39,298 nt of DNA from NCBI GenBank assembly GCA_017512705.1, contig JAFWEX010000011.1, positions 1 through 39,298 on the forward strand, written 5' to 3'. The translations under genes were made by a program, and so were the position numbers. The notes under the pieces were generated by a model. That model was given only the letters and a program-made list of their open reading frames with translations, made no database searches and was not told where the DNA came from. Positions 1 to 9,009 of this stretch are shown piece after piece. Source of the stretch: Paenibacillus sp. GTDB taxonomy: Bacteria > Bacillota > Bacilli > Paenibacillales > Paenibacillaceae. Position 1 is the first letter of the stretch. Every line of letters starts with the position of its first letter.

Positions 1-1662
1 GATATGATCAAAAAAGGGTTTGACCGCGCACCACACCGGAGTTTGCTCCGCGCAGCAGGCGTAAAAGAAGAGGATTTCGGCAAGCCGTTCATCGCGGTGT
101 GTAACTCGTACATTGATATCGTACCTGGTCACGTTCACCTGCAGGAATTCGGTAAAATTGTTAAAGATGCCATTCGTGAAGCCGGCGGCGTTCCGTTTGA
201 ATTCAATACCATCGGAGTTGATGACGGTATTGCTATGGGACACATTGGTATGCGTTATTCTTTGCCAAGTCGTGACATTATTGCGGATTCCGTAGAAACA
301 GTTGTATCTGCACACTGGTTCGACGGCATGGTCTGTATCCCGAACTGCGACAAAATCACACCTGGTATGATGATGGGGGCACTTCGCTGCAACATCCCTA
401 CCGTATTCGTAAGTGGTGGACCGATGAAAGCAGGCCGTGACAGCAACGGTAAAGCTCTCTCTCTCACTTCCGTATTTGAAGGTGTAGGTGCATTCCAGGC
501 TGGTAAAATCGACGACAAGAGTCTGCTCGAACTGGAACAGTTCGGCTGCCCAACTTGTGGCTCCTGTTCCGGTATGTTTACCGCTAACTCCATGAACTGC
601 CTTGCTGAAGCTATGGGACTGGCGATGCCGGGTAACGGAACGATTCTTGCGGTTGCTCCAGAACGCCGTGAGTTTGTTAAGCAATCAGCTAAACAACTCA
701 TGGAATTGATCAAAATGGATCTGAAACCACGTGATATCGTGACCGTTGAAGCAATCGACAATGCCTTCGCACTCGATATGGCGATGGGTGGTTCCACAAA
801 TACTGTATTACACACACTGGCTCTGGCACACGAAGCAGGTATTGATTATCCGATCGAACGGATTAATGAAGTAGCTAACCGTGTTCCTCACCTGGCGAAA
901 CTTGCTCCTGCTTCTGACCTGCACATCGAAGATGTTCACAATGCAGGTGGCGTAAGTGCTGTTCTGAATGAATTGCTCAAGAAACCAGGCGCAATCCACG
1001 CAGACTGCATCACGGTAACAGGGAAAACCATCCGTGAGAACGTAGAAGGCCAGGAAATCAAAGATACAAACGTAATCCATAAGCTCGACAACCCGCACTC
1101 TGAAAAAGGTGGACTGGCTGTATTGTTCGGTAACCTTGCACCAGAAGGCGCGATCATCAAAGTTGGTGCGGTTGATGCTTCGGTTGGTGGATACCACAAA
1201 GGTCCTGCCATCTGCTTTGATTCTCAGGAACAAGCACTTGAAGGTATCGCAAACGGCAAAGTTAAAGAAGGACATGTAGTCGTTATCCGTTATGAAGGAC
1301 CAAAAGGCGGACCAGGTATGCCTGAGATGCTCGCCCCAACTTCCCAGATCGTAGGTATGGGACTTGGAGCCAAAGTCGGTCTGATCACAGATGGACGTTT
1401 CTCGGGAGCATCCCGCGGAATCAGTATCGGCCATATCTCTCCGGAAGCAGCAGAAGGTGGACCAATTGCTTTTGTTGAAGAAGGGGATATCATCGAACTG
1501 GATCTGAATAACCGCATCATCCAGTTGCATATCAGCGATGAGGAATTCGAAGCACGTCGTGCGAACTGGAAAGGGTTTGAACCCAAAGTCAAAACAGGCT
1601 ATCTGGCTCGTTATTCCAAGCTTGTAACCAATGCAAGCAATGGTGGCGTACTGAAAATTTAG
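1..1662 (+). CDS. ilvD: Dihydroxy-acid dehydratase, 5'-truncated by window edge
   Basis: Catalyses dehydration of 2,3-dihydroxy-3-methylbutanoate and its isoleucine-pathway homologue to the 2-keto acids, the third common step of valine/isoleucine synthesis in the cytoplasm. The protein shows family hallmarks: a DRAPHRS start region, [12 protein letters not shown], the NCDK motif, the [16 protein letters not shown] segment that supplies iron-sulfur cluster ligands, and the GRFSGASRG region near the C-terminus. The first ATG in the window is at 4, but the family normally carries several further residues before MIKKG, and an in-frame GAT precedes this ATG, so the true start is very probably just outside the window. 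At least 552 residues are visible, against about 555-560 for the family. A strong terminator follows the stop, so this is a transcript end. No other ilv or leu genes are visible. Confidence 0.97.
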   Translation, partial: DMIKKGFDRAPHRSLLRAAGVKEEDFGKPFIAVCNSYIDIVPGHVHLQEFGKIVKDAIREAGGVPFEFNTIGVDDGIAMGHIGMRYSLPSRDIIADSVETVVSAHWFDGMVCIPNCDKITPGMMMGALRCNIPTVFVSGGPMKAGRDSNGKALSLTSVFEGVGAFQAGKIDDKSLLELEQFGCPTCGSCSGMFTANSMNCLAEAMGLAMPGNGTILAVAPERREFVKQSAKQLMELIKMDLKPRDIVTVEAIDNAFALDMAMGGSTNTVLHTLALAHEAGIDYPIERINEVANRVPHLAKLAPASDLHIEDVHNAGGVSAVLNELLKKPGAIHADCITVTGKTIRENVEGQEIKDTNVIHKLDNPHSEKGGLAVLFGNLAPEGAIIKVGAVDASVGGYHKGPAICFDSQEQALEGIANGKVKEGHVVVIRYEGPKGGPGMPEMLAPTSQIVGMGLGAKVGLITDGRFSGASRGISIGHISPEAAEGGPIAFVEEGDIIELDLNNRIIQLHISDEEFEARRANWKGFEPKVKTGYLARYSKLVTNASNGGVLKI

Positions 1663-1704
1663 TTCAACCGAGACAACAATATATGTAAGCATGTATATAA
1701 AAGG

Positions 1705-1747
1705 AAAAGGATGTGCGTTGCCATACGGCAGAGCACATCCTTTTTTT
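1705..1747. terminator. Rho-independent terminator between ilvD and deacetylase
   Basis: AAAAGGATGTGC pairs with GCACATCCTTTT around a 16-base loop and runs into T7 on the plus strand, ending ilvD. The minus-strand copy is also followed by a T-rich run, so it probably serves the convergent deacetylase gene too. Confidence 0.88.
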
Positions 1748-1770
1748 ATTGATTGAAGCATCCAGACAAG

Positions 1771-3177
1771 CTATACATTTTCATTGCTAATGACAAGAGA
1801 CTCTTTTTGCATCTGTTCCGCTGCATCTAGCACAAACTTGCGGTTTTGCTGTCCGTAACGTTCCAACAAATCTTCTACTGGCATCACAATCATTTTGGGT
1901 ACCAACTGATCTGTACGCTGCTTCAGACGTTCTTTACCTGCCGGATGAATTACACTTAGCAGCAGTTTCAAATATAACCTTGAGGCTATACGGAACGGGC
2001 CTGGAGCCAGCTCCTGTACCGTGAATCCAAATTTTTCAGGGCCACGGTTAATCATGCTCACTCCATAGATTGCTTTTGCCGAGCGCAATTCAGGCTCTGA
2101 GGCAACAAGCTGTGCTAAATCGGGGAGCTGCAGTTCCATCGTACGAATCATGCGAATAGCCAAATGCATGGTTGAGCGTGATGTTACTCCAAGTTCAAAC
2201 AGCTTTTGATTGTCAAAATGCAATTCTATAATCGGATCTCCGTTTTGCATCACATAGCCATCTTCCATCTCGACTCGTGCACCGTGATAAACACGTGAAC
2301 GAAAATGAAGCATTGGATCTTCCAATGAAACTGGCCGCAGATGATATATCCAGTGAAACAGCTTCTCCCAGCCTAACCACACAGCAACCAGAGCACGTTT
2401 CCACAACTTTAGCTTGATCGGCTCTCTTACTTGTGCTTGACTTATATCTATTAATTCATTTCTTGCGCTACTGTTCATTAAAGTATCTACACGTACACTT
2501 CTCAATCCGCGGTTCTTCGCTTCCAGCATGAAGTTCTCCAGTGCTACAAGCATCTGCTCTGGCGCCTCTGCATCAGCTCCAAGGGTTGTTCCCCGGTCAT
2601 GCAGCAGCAAGATCTCTCCACCCTTTAGCTTTTTCAGCATACGTTGTGTGAGCTGTTCTGCACCTACACTGCATTTCCAATCCTGAAACATAGAGGACCA
2701 GAGGATGATCTTGCGGTCTTTTTTGCTGAAAAAATCAAACAGGTTCATAATGCCCCATGGCGGACGATAATAACAGGTCTCCTCCCCCGTAATTTCTTGA
2801 ATAATCTGACCTGTTCGTTCGATCTGTTCCCGCACTGTTCGAGGACGCATCAACCAATTCGTTTTATGAATATAATTATGAATGCCGATCAGGTGCCCTT
2901 CCTCATACATTCGTCTAATTAAATCCGGGTGACTTGCAGCATGCTCTCCAACAACAAAAAATGTAGCTTTGACCTCATATTGATGTAACAGATCGAGCAA
3001 TCGGGGAGTATAACAAGGATCAGGTCCATCATCAAATGTCAAAGCATATTGTGTATCACTTTTCCCCCTTCTGAATACACGAAAACCGAACATTCTGCTA
3101 ATCAGGCTTGGAATAAAAGCGTAAAAAGAGGACAGGTACAATAACCATAATAAAATACTCTGAAGCATTGTTGTCAT
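1771..3177 (-). CDS. Membrane-anchored polysaccharide deacetylase with YkoP-like C-terminal domain
   Basis: A NodB-homology carbohydrate esterase family 4 protein, expected to remove N-acetyl groups from a surface glycan outside the membrane. One hydrophobic segment lies at residues 5-27 (signal anchor). The catalytic domain (about 42-235) carries the metal-binding TFDDGPD motif at 47-53, a His-x3-His at 100/104, RPPWG at 138-142 and the C-terminal LLLHD at 190-194, so it looks active. Residues from about 255 to 450 form a second domain resembling B. subtilis YkoP (recognised from memory: a conserved IIELHFDN stretch and GVSMINRG...KFGF). At 468 aa it is about twice a minimal deacetylase. The start ATG lies about 20 bases after AGGAGG, rather far, but no closer in-frame start exists. 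The real substrate (peptidoglycan, teichoic or exopolysaccharide) cannot be told from the sequence. Confidence 0.85.
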   Translation of the reverse strand: MTTMLQSILLWLLYLSSFYAFIPSLISRMFGFRVFRRGKSDTQYALTFDDGPDPCYTPRLLDLLHQYEVKATFFVVGEHAASHPDLIRRMYEEGHLIGIHNYIHKTNWLMRPRTVREQIERTGQIIQEITGEETCYYRPPWGIMNLFDFFSKKDRKIILWSSMFQDWKCSVGAEQLTQRMLKKLKGGEILLLHDRGTTLGADAEAPEQMLVALENFMLEAKNRGLRSVRVDTLMNSSARNELIDISQAQVREPIKLKLWKRALVAVWLGWEKLFHWIYHLRPVSLEDPMLHFRSRVYHGARVEMEDGYVMQNGDPIIELHFDNQKLFELGVTSRSTMHLAIRMIRTMELQLPDLAQLVASEPELRSAKAIYGVSMINRGPEKFGFTVQELAPGPFRIASRLYLKLLLSVIHPAGKERLKQRTDQLVPKMIVMPVEDLLERYGQQNRKFVLDAAEQMQKESLVISNENV

Positions 3178-3347
3178 GATGTCTATTCCCCACTTTTCCT
3201 CCTATATTAGACCAGATGGCCCGATCTAAAATAATCCATCTTTACTTTTATCATAGAGGCTACTTTTATGACAGCAGTTTCCCCAAGACACCACGATCAT
3301 GTACAATAAAGACAATCTAATTTTTGCCTGTAAAGGAGTCTATGTCC

Positions 3348-4493
3348 ATGCTACCGCTTTATAAAAAATACGGGCGTACTGTTTTTGATATCGCTCTGCT
3401 TGTGCTCACCGTGTATTTGATCATGTTTGCTTTTAGTAAATTGTATCATATCGCTGCGCCCGTTTTCCTTTCTTTTATTGTTTATTGGATGATTGAGCCA
3501 TTAGCCAAATTTTTGCATCGAAAAGGACTGCCCAAGACACTTGGAACAGCCATATCTGTATTGTTGTTCTTAGGTCTTATCGTTGCAGGGTTCTTCGGTG
3601 TAGGTTTTTTTATCATTTCGCAAATTTCCGATCTTCAGCTCCGTTTCCCGGTGTACGTAGAGATGATTCAACGCGAATTCACCAATCTGGTTATGCTCAT
3701 ACAAGACAAGTCTAATGCGCTTCCTGACGGAATACTAGATAAAGTAAATGGATACTTTGCTACACTATCCGGAATTCTGTCTCAGTGGGTTACTAGCGGA
3801 GCACAGTTCATCATTGGGTTTCTTAGCTCATTCTCCACGTTCATTACAAACTTCGGTATTGCGATCATTCTCGCATTTTTCCTTAGTATCGAGATTGAGT
3901 CCTGGCGCAAATTCGCTCGTGCGAAAACACCTAAAACACTGAAAACAGCAAACGACTTTATGCGCAGACATGTATTTAAAACGATTCGTTCTTACATGAA
4001 AGCTCAACTCATTATGATGTTGATTACTTTTGTACTGATATATGCAGGTTTGTTGATTCTCGGAACCTCTAATGCTTTTACGATCGCAGCGATCTGTGCT
4101 ATTTTTGATCTGGTTCCGCTGCTTGGTGTTCCGGTTATATTCATACCGTGGATTGCATATCTGTTTATCGTCGGTGACAGTACTCTAGCCATTGGTTTGA
4201 TTGTTGTTATGGCTGTGACCATGTTGACCCGCCAACTGCTTGAACCTAAAATTTCTGGAAACTCCATCGGTGTTTCTTCTGCATATTTGATGCTTTCGTT
4301 CATGTTGATTTCACTGTCGATTTTCGGGCTTGCAGGTGTCATTCTTTCTCCCGTACTTCTGATCTTATTAAAGGAACTGCTGCAACAAGGTTATCTACAA
4401 AAATGGATTCACCTGCCCAACGATGAATTCGACTCCTCACCATTGGTGATGGATCCCCCTGTTTCTGATCCGTCAGAACGGAGCGGTGGGTAA
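3348..4493 (+). CDS. AI-2E family transporter (UPF0118-type permease)
   Basis: A polytopic inner-membrane protein of the AI-2 exporter/TerC-unrelated permease family, with hydrophobic segments at the N-terminus (two helices), a central soluble stretch, and a C-terminal helical bundle containing the family-typical IFDLVPLLGVPVIFIPW region. Members export diverse solutes (AI-2, Na+/H+ antiport in some); the substrate here is unknown. I chose ATG 3348 because AAAGGAG at 3332-3338 sits nine bases upstream; a longer frame from TTG 3324 would have its ribosome site inside the gene, and ATG 3342 would be only three bases from it. This gives 381 aa, ending in a Ser/Pro-rich hydrophilic tail. It is divergent from the deacetylase and convergent with the PBP gene, so probably monocistronic. 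A second family member lies at 17065-18138. Confidence 0.85.
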   Translation: MLPLYKKYGRTVFDIALLVLTVYLIMFAFSKLYHIAAPVFLSFIVYWMIEPLAKFLHRKGLPKTLGTAISVLLFLGLIVAGFFGVGFFIISQISDLQLRFPVYVEMIQREFTNLVMLIQDKSNALPDGILDKVNGYFATLSGILSQWVTSGAQFIIGFLSSFSTFITNFGIAIILAFFLSIEIESWRKFARAKTPKTLKTANDFMRRHVFKTIRSYMKAQLIMMLITFVLIYAGLLILGTSNAFTIAAICAIFDLVPLLGVPVIFIPWIAYLFIVGDSTLAIGLIVVMAVTMLTRQLLEPKISGNSIGVSSAYLMLSFMLISLSIFGLAGVILSPVLLILLKELLQQGYLQKWIHLPNDEFDSSPLVMDPPVSDPSERSGG

Positions 4494-4531
4494 TAGACAA
4501 CAACTGGGGATATCTTATCAATCTTCCTCTT

Positions 4532-6367
4532 CTATAGAGAATGAGGCGAAGCTGCCAAATAGTCCATAACTTTTCGAAATAGAGCCGTTGCCTGATGAGT
4601 ACGATCGGGGGAGACATTCTGAACCAGTACAGCCACAGCATATCTTGGTTCCTCTACAGGCCCATATCCAACAAACCATTGGTGATTTTTAGGTTTCCCT
4701 TTTTGCAGCACCTGAGCGGTGCCGGATTTCCCTGCCATATGCCAAGTTGCCTGCTGCAGGGATTTTCCTGTTCCCTCTCGCACAACTGCAGTCATCCAGT
4801 TTAACAGCTGATGTGCTGTAGATGGGGATATTTGTCCGAGTGAAGATGGTGAGTTGTGCAAGGGCATCTCCAGCATCGTGTCTCCATCGGCATATCGTAT
4901 CCGTTGCACGAGCCGGGGAGCGCTCACTCTCCCTTCGTGCAATAGGGTCACGATCAAGTTCGCTGCTTGTAGCGGTGTGACCCGAACATCGCGCTGTCCA
5001 ATGGCTGTTTGAATCTTGGCGCCTTCGTCGTTAGTGTTCACTGCTGCCGTTCGGATACGTCCGGGTTCTTCATGGTCAAAATGCTTCAATACGGGCATAC
5101 CCGCAAACTGCTGTGCCTGCCAACCCACAGATCGTGCCAGACCAAGACGGTCTGCCGTCTGTTCCAACTGCTCTAATCGGAGCCGACGTGCCGTCTCCGC
5201 GAACACGATATTACATGATTCTGCGAATCCTTCTTCGAGATTCAGCTCACCATGTCCATGATTTTTCCAGCAGGAAAGCCCGTATTTTCCATATGTTCCT
5301 TCACAGTGAAATTTCTCATTACGGGAGACAACCCCATATTCAAGAGCTGCTGCTGCCGTTACAATTTTGAAAATAGAACCCGGTACCGCCCCTTGTACAG
5401 CCCGATTCCCCCAAGAGGTTTGCTGTGGATCGACATGCTGCGGCTGATAGAAGGGACGTGACACCATGGCACGAACATCTGCATTAGCTGTGTCAAGCAC
5501 AACTACAGCCCCTTCCTCCATTCCTGAAGATTCCGTTAATTCCTCGATCCCTTGCTGCAACCGTGCATCTATCGTCGTTTCTACATTCAAAGGATAATGC
5601 GAATTGGCAGGTGCAATCACGCGCGGACCGATCTCTGGGATGATCTGCCCATCTCCCGATACCATTCGTGTTACCAAAGTCGGGCCGACTCCTCTCAATA
5701 AAGGCTCCAAGGTTCTTTCCAGTCCTGCTGCTCCGAATTTCATGGCGAAAGGCTGTCTGACTTCGTCTTGATGCCGAATGATCATTCCAGGCTGCTCCTG
5801 TTGTTCACTCAGATAACCAAGCCACTGGCTGCCGCTCGCCCTTGGAGAATATCTCGTCATAAGAGGATATACCTCCGCACCTTCCAAGTGCAGATCACGT
5901 ATGCGTACTAGCTGATCATCATTTAGAAGAGAAGGTCCTGACCCACCGCCTGTCAAGAAATGAGGAGTCTTCTCCTTCTCCCGTTCCTCTATTAGCTGGT
6001 TCACAGGAATATGGAGAATCGAAGCAAGCTTGTTGAAGTTTGCGTCATTCTCGCGTTTCTTCTTATAATCTTCCTTCCCATGTTTCTTCAAGACACGATC
6101 TTGTGGGAACAGCACAATACCCCATTCCATTTTCCCGGTTAGAGGAAGCCCATGGATATCCGTAATCTGGCCCCGGCCGGAATCCAGCATTACGCCACGT
6201 TCACGTTGCAATACAGACATTTCACGCATAGTTCGCTGCATTCCCGGCATAACCTGGTTAACCTGGACCACTTGAATCCAGACAAGTCTCATGATCAATA
6301 CAATAAAAATGAGAGTCAGGCCTACGACAATCCACGCTATACGTTTCCACATCATCTGCATATGCAC
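4532..6367 (-). CDS. Class B penicillin-binding protein (D,D-transpeptidase)
   Basis: A monofunctional peptidoglycan cross-linking enzyme of the PBP2/FtsI class, anchored by one N-terminal membrane helix with the rest outside the cell. Counting from the longest frame (ATG 6412, 626 aa), the helix spans about 24-43, the dimerisation domain about 65-265, and the transpeptidase domain about 290-620, with the nucleophile motif SIFK at 346-349, SCN at 399-401 and KSG at 562-564, so all catalytic motifs are present. I prefer the GTG start at 6367 (611 aa): AAGGGTGG sits seven bases before it, while ATG 6412 has no ribosome site and lies close to the chemoreceptor terminator; ATG 6361 is also possible. 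It could correspond to B. subtilis PbpI, which lies in the same neighbourhood downstream of yrrO, but that is inference. Paenibacillus division PBPs usually sit in dcw clusters, so a sporulation or accessory role is more likely. Confidence 0.88.
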   Translation of the reverse strand: MHMQMMWKRIAWIVVGLTLIFIVLIMRLVWIQVVQVNQVMPGMQRTMREMSVLQRERGVMLDSGRGQITDIHGLPLTGKMEWGIVLFPQDRVLKKHGKEDYKKKRENDANFNKLASILHIPVNQLIEEREKEKTPHFLTGGGSGPSLLNDDQLVRIRDLHLEGAEVYPLMTRYSPRASGSQWLGYLSEQQEQPGMIIRHQDEVRQPFAMKFGAAGLERTLEPLLRGVGPTLVTRMVSGDGQIIPEIGPRVIAPANSHYPLNVETTIDARLQQGIEELTESSGMEEGAVVVLDTANADVRAMVSRPFYQPQHVDPQQTSWGNRAVQGAVPGSIFKIVTAAAALEYGVVSRNEKFHCEGTYGKYGLSCWKNHGHGELNLEEGFAESCNIVFAETARRLRLEQLEQTADRLGLARSVGWQAQQFAGMPVLKHFDHEEPGRIRTAAVNTNDEGAKIQTAIGQRDVRVTPLQAANLIVTLLHEGRVSAPRLVQRIRYADGDTMLEMPLHNSPSSLGQISPSTAHQLLNWMTAVVREGTGKSLQQATWHMAGKSGTAQVLQKGKPKNHQWFVGYGPVEEPRYAVAVLVQNVSPDRTHQATALFRKVMDYLAASPHSL

Positions 6368-6432
6368 ACGTATTCCACCCTTACGCTTTTCATGTATTAT
6401 GCGTTGATTCATCTGGCATTATCCGGAAAAAT

Positions 6433-6468
6433 AAAAAAACTGCCTCAATGAAACAGGCAGATTTTTTT
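6433..6468. terminator. Bidirectional-looking terminator after chemoreceptor gene
   Basis: CTGCCT (6440-6445) pairs with AGGCAG (6455-6460); A7 precedes the stem and T7 follows it. On the minus strand it ends the chemoreceptor transcript, separating it from the PBP gene. Confidence 0.85.
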
Positions 6469-6475
6469 GCAAGTA

Positions 6476-8764
6476 TTATACTGTAAAACGCGAGAGTGTT
6501 TCTTTCAGCTCACTTGATACATTCTCTAGTTTGCCAGAAAGACTTACGAGCTGATTGCTAATGTTTTGTTGCTCACTACTTAGAGAAGCGACTTCCTCAG
6601 AAGTTGCGGAAGATTCCTCAGCAACAGCGCTTACATTGCTCATGGCCTCGGATAACGTTGCCTGAGATTTGCTCAGTTCGCCAATGGAACCTGTAACCAT
6701 ACCCAGACGTTCCACAAAAGTACCCATTTGCTTCTCTACAGAAGCAAAAATCACATTCGTGTCTTTTACAGCGTCCATCTGCTCCTTGAACAAAGGATAC
6801 GCATCAGACAAAGCTTGTACCGTTTCGTTCATCTCAGCCATAATTTTGTCTGTGATCTCTCCTACCATATCAATAGACTGTCTGGACTGAGCAGCTAGTT
6901 GACGTACTTCATCAGCTACAACCATGAAACCACGCCCAGCTGTACCAGCACGTGCTGCTTCAATCGTTGCATTCAAAGACAAGATGTTCGTCTGTTTCGT
7001 TATATTCTGCATAACATCGAGCACTTTCAAGACCGAAGAGGTACTTTCTTTCAACGAATCAACTTTGCTCACCAATGCCCCGATCATTTCCTCTGTCTTC
7101 TGGGTTTTGGTCATCAACTGATTCAGATGTTTTGTTCCCGTCTGACTGGACTTCTCGACATGACGGGCAGAATCACCCATCTCTTCATTAGCCGCAATAA
7201 CGCTTTCCATCTGACGAGAAATATTATCCGTCAGTTCATTACCTCTTTCTGCTTCTGTTGCCAGACTGCCTGCGCCACCTGCAATCTCTTCTGTAGCTAC
7301 AGCAATCTCAGAAGCAGAAACCGCTGTTTTCTTGGAAGCATTGCTCAGTTCTGTAGCGGTATCCAATACTTCCTGTGCAGAGCGGTTGGTCTGTTCAACC
7401 AGTCTGGTAATCTGTTCCATCATTGTATTAAATGCAGCGGATAGCTGCCCAATCTCATCTTGGGAGCTGAACGGTGTGCGAACTTTCAGATTCCCTTTTG
7501 CTCCTTCTTGCATAAGATCTTTCAATTTTCCTAGCGGACGAGCAATCATACGAACCATCCACACACCGATTACCACAGCAAGGGCTGCAAATGCGAGCGC
7601 CATCCACAAGGTCATCGTCAAAATACCCTGGGCATCCTTAACCAGCATGGAAGTTGGAATCATGCCAATCAGCTTCCAGCCCGATATCTCTAGTGTACTG
7701 TATACCGCCAGCATGTTAGTTGATTTTCCATCCACATCATACTCGGTAGTTGTACTTCCTGCTGCTTCCTTTATGTCTTTCACAAAAGCAAGATCAGTCT
7801 CTTTACCCGTACGATCCGGAATAGATGAAGCAACTACTCTGTTATCCGGAGCAATCAATTGAAGTACCGCGCCTGGCCCCAAATCCAATGATTTTAACTG
7901 CTCCTCCAGCACTTCCAGCTTCAGTTCAATAATTAAAACATAGGATTGCGTAGTACCTTGGAGATTTTTCATGGAACGTGCAATTTTGAATGTCGGTGTC
8001 GTACCATCGTTATTTACCTCTGTCGGGAGCCAACGATATCCTGCTTGCGAGATCAGTTCCTTATACCAGGTTTCCTGACGAATACCTCCCATCGTCGAAG
8101 TGCTGCTACCTGTACCCATCACCGATTTGGATTCATCCGTAGGCACCAAATAAATCGCTTCCATAGATTTATTTGTAAAAGCTATGTTAGATAGTTGTTT
8201 ATTGATTGAACTCGAATTGATAAAAGTATCATAAGCTGTCAGGTTCGGATCTGATATTTTCTGAAGCAATGATTGCATCTCTGGATCGAAGAAAACCTGT
8301 GTAGACGTATCCACAAAACGTTCCAAGATAATATCAAGCTTCTGTTTTGTCTGATCAATTGTCTCCTGATTTGCTCTTGATGCGTTGGCCTCAATCGTGT
8401 TTTTAGCCTTCGAGTAGGACAATAGACCCAAACTTATGACTACAACCATAATGGCTGCAAAAAAGACCAAGAATAGTTTAACACCTACTGATTTGACCGG
8501 ATTTGCTTTTTTAATCTGTCTGAAGGTGTTAGACCCTAGCCCTTTCCAGTCTCGATTTTTCAGTTGTTCTTTTACCCCGCCCATCTTGCTCCAATTCAGC
8601 TTTATTTTGCTGAAACCAAATTTAAATGTTTTGTTGTTAACCCCTTCTTTTTTGGTTTTAAACACCTTCTCTTTCTTCACTTTCTGCGTCTTACTAGACT
8701 TCTCTTGCTCGGGTTGTGTTTTACGTTCCCCACTGTCTTTATCCTTCTTTTGAACCATACCCAT
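6476..8764 (-). CDS. Methyl-accepting chemotaxis protein with dCache sensor and long basic N-terminal tail
   Basis: A transmembrane chemoreceptor that signals through CheA/CheW. Order: Lys/Ser-rich cytoplasmic tail (1-92), first membrane helix (about 95-117), extracellular sensor region typical of dCache domains (about 120-375), second helix (about 380-403), HAMP (about 404-457), and the methyl-accepting signalling domain to residue 762, whose hairpin tip (about 595-620) has the near-invariant EAARAG and GFMVVADEVR motifs. The ligand cannot be told; dCache domains often bind amino acids or other small metabolites. The basic tail of over 90 residues is longer than the short N-terminus usual in this family. 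GGTAGGTGA overlaps the first ATG (8764); the second ATG (8758) has better spacing and may be the true start. It stands alone between terminators, with no other chemotaxis gene nearby. Confidence 0.95.
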   Translation of the reverse strand: MGMVQKKDKDSGERKTQPEQEKSSKTQKVKKEKVFKTKKEGVNNKTFKFGFSKIKLNWSKMGGVKEQLKNRDWKGLGSNTFRQIKKANPVKSVGVKLFLVFFAAIMVVVISLGLLSYSKAKNTIEANASRANQETIDQTKQKLDIILERFVDTSTQVFFDPEMQSLLQKISDPNLTAYDTFINSSSINKQLSNIAFTNKSMEAIYLVPTDESKSVMGTGSSTSTMGGIRQETWYKELISQAGYRWLPTEVNNDGTTPTFKIARSMKNLQGTTQSYVLIIELKLEVLEEQLKSLDLGPGAVLQLIAPDNRVVASSIPDRTGKETDLAFVKDIKEAAGSTTTEYDVDGKSTNMLAVYSTLEISGWKLIGMIPTSMLVKDAQGILTMTLWMALAFAALAVVIGVWMVRMIARPLGKLKDLMQEGAKGNLKVRTPFSSQDEIGQLSAAFNTMMEQITRLVEQTNRSAQEVLDTATELSNASKKTAVSASEIAVATEEIAGGAGSLATEAERGNELTDNISRQMESVIAANEEMGDSARHVEKSSQTGTKHLNQLMTKTQKTEEMIGALVSKVDSLKESTSSVLKVLDVMQNITKQTNILSLNATIEAARAGTAGRGFMVVADEVRQLAAQSRQSIDMVGEITDKIMAEMNETVQALSDAYPLFKEQMDAVKDTNVIFASVEKQMGTFVERLGMVTGSIGELSKSQATLSEAMSNVSAVAEESSATSEEVASLSSEQQNISNQLVSLSGKLENVSSELKETLSRFTV

Positions 8765-8892
8765 TCACCTACCAGTAATTTACTTATTAGATTTTTGAAT
8801 CTCTCCCCTATAAATATGTACTATTCGACAACATTTTTTGGTTTCCTCCAATCCTCCTAAAATAAATTACAACTTTTTTCCTATTTTTCTAT

Positions 8893-8934
8893 AAAAAAAA
8901 GCCCACCATATACCGATATACGGAGGACTTTTCT
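8893..8934 (-). terminator. Probable terminator after trhP2
   Basis: On the minus strand AAGTCCTCCGTATA pairs imperfectly (three mismatches) with TATATGGTGGGCTTT around a short loop, followed by an uninterrupted T-run (A8 on the plus strand, 8893-8900). The rest of 8765-9009 is AT-rich and shows nothing else I can name. Confidence 0.6.
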
Positions 8935-9009
8935 TGCATTATATAACATATTTTTGTGAACTGTTAACACTATATTGTGCATATCAATATGAGATATAGG
9001 TACATGAGC

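Noticed and set aside
808-1761. 317-codon minus-strand frame across ilvD
   Set aside because: Antisense shadow of a well-conserved gene; no family resemblance.
8765-8892. c-di-GMP riboswitch or sigma-D promoter before the chemoreceptor
   Set aside because: Neither the GEMM core nor a TAAA/GCCGATAT pair is visible.
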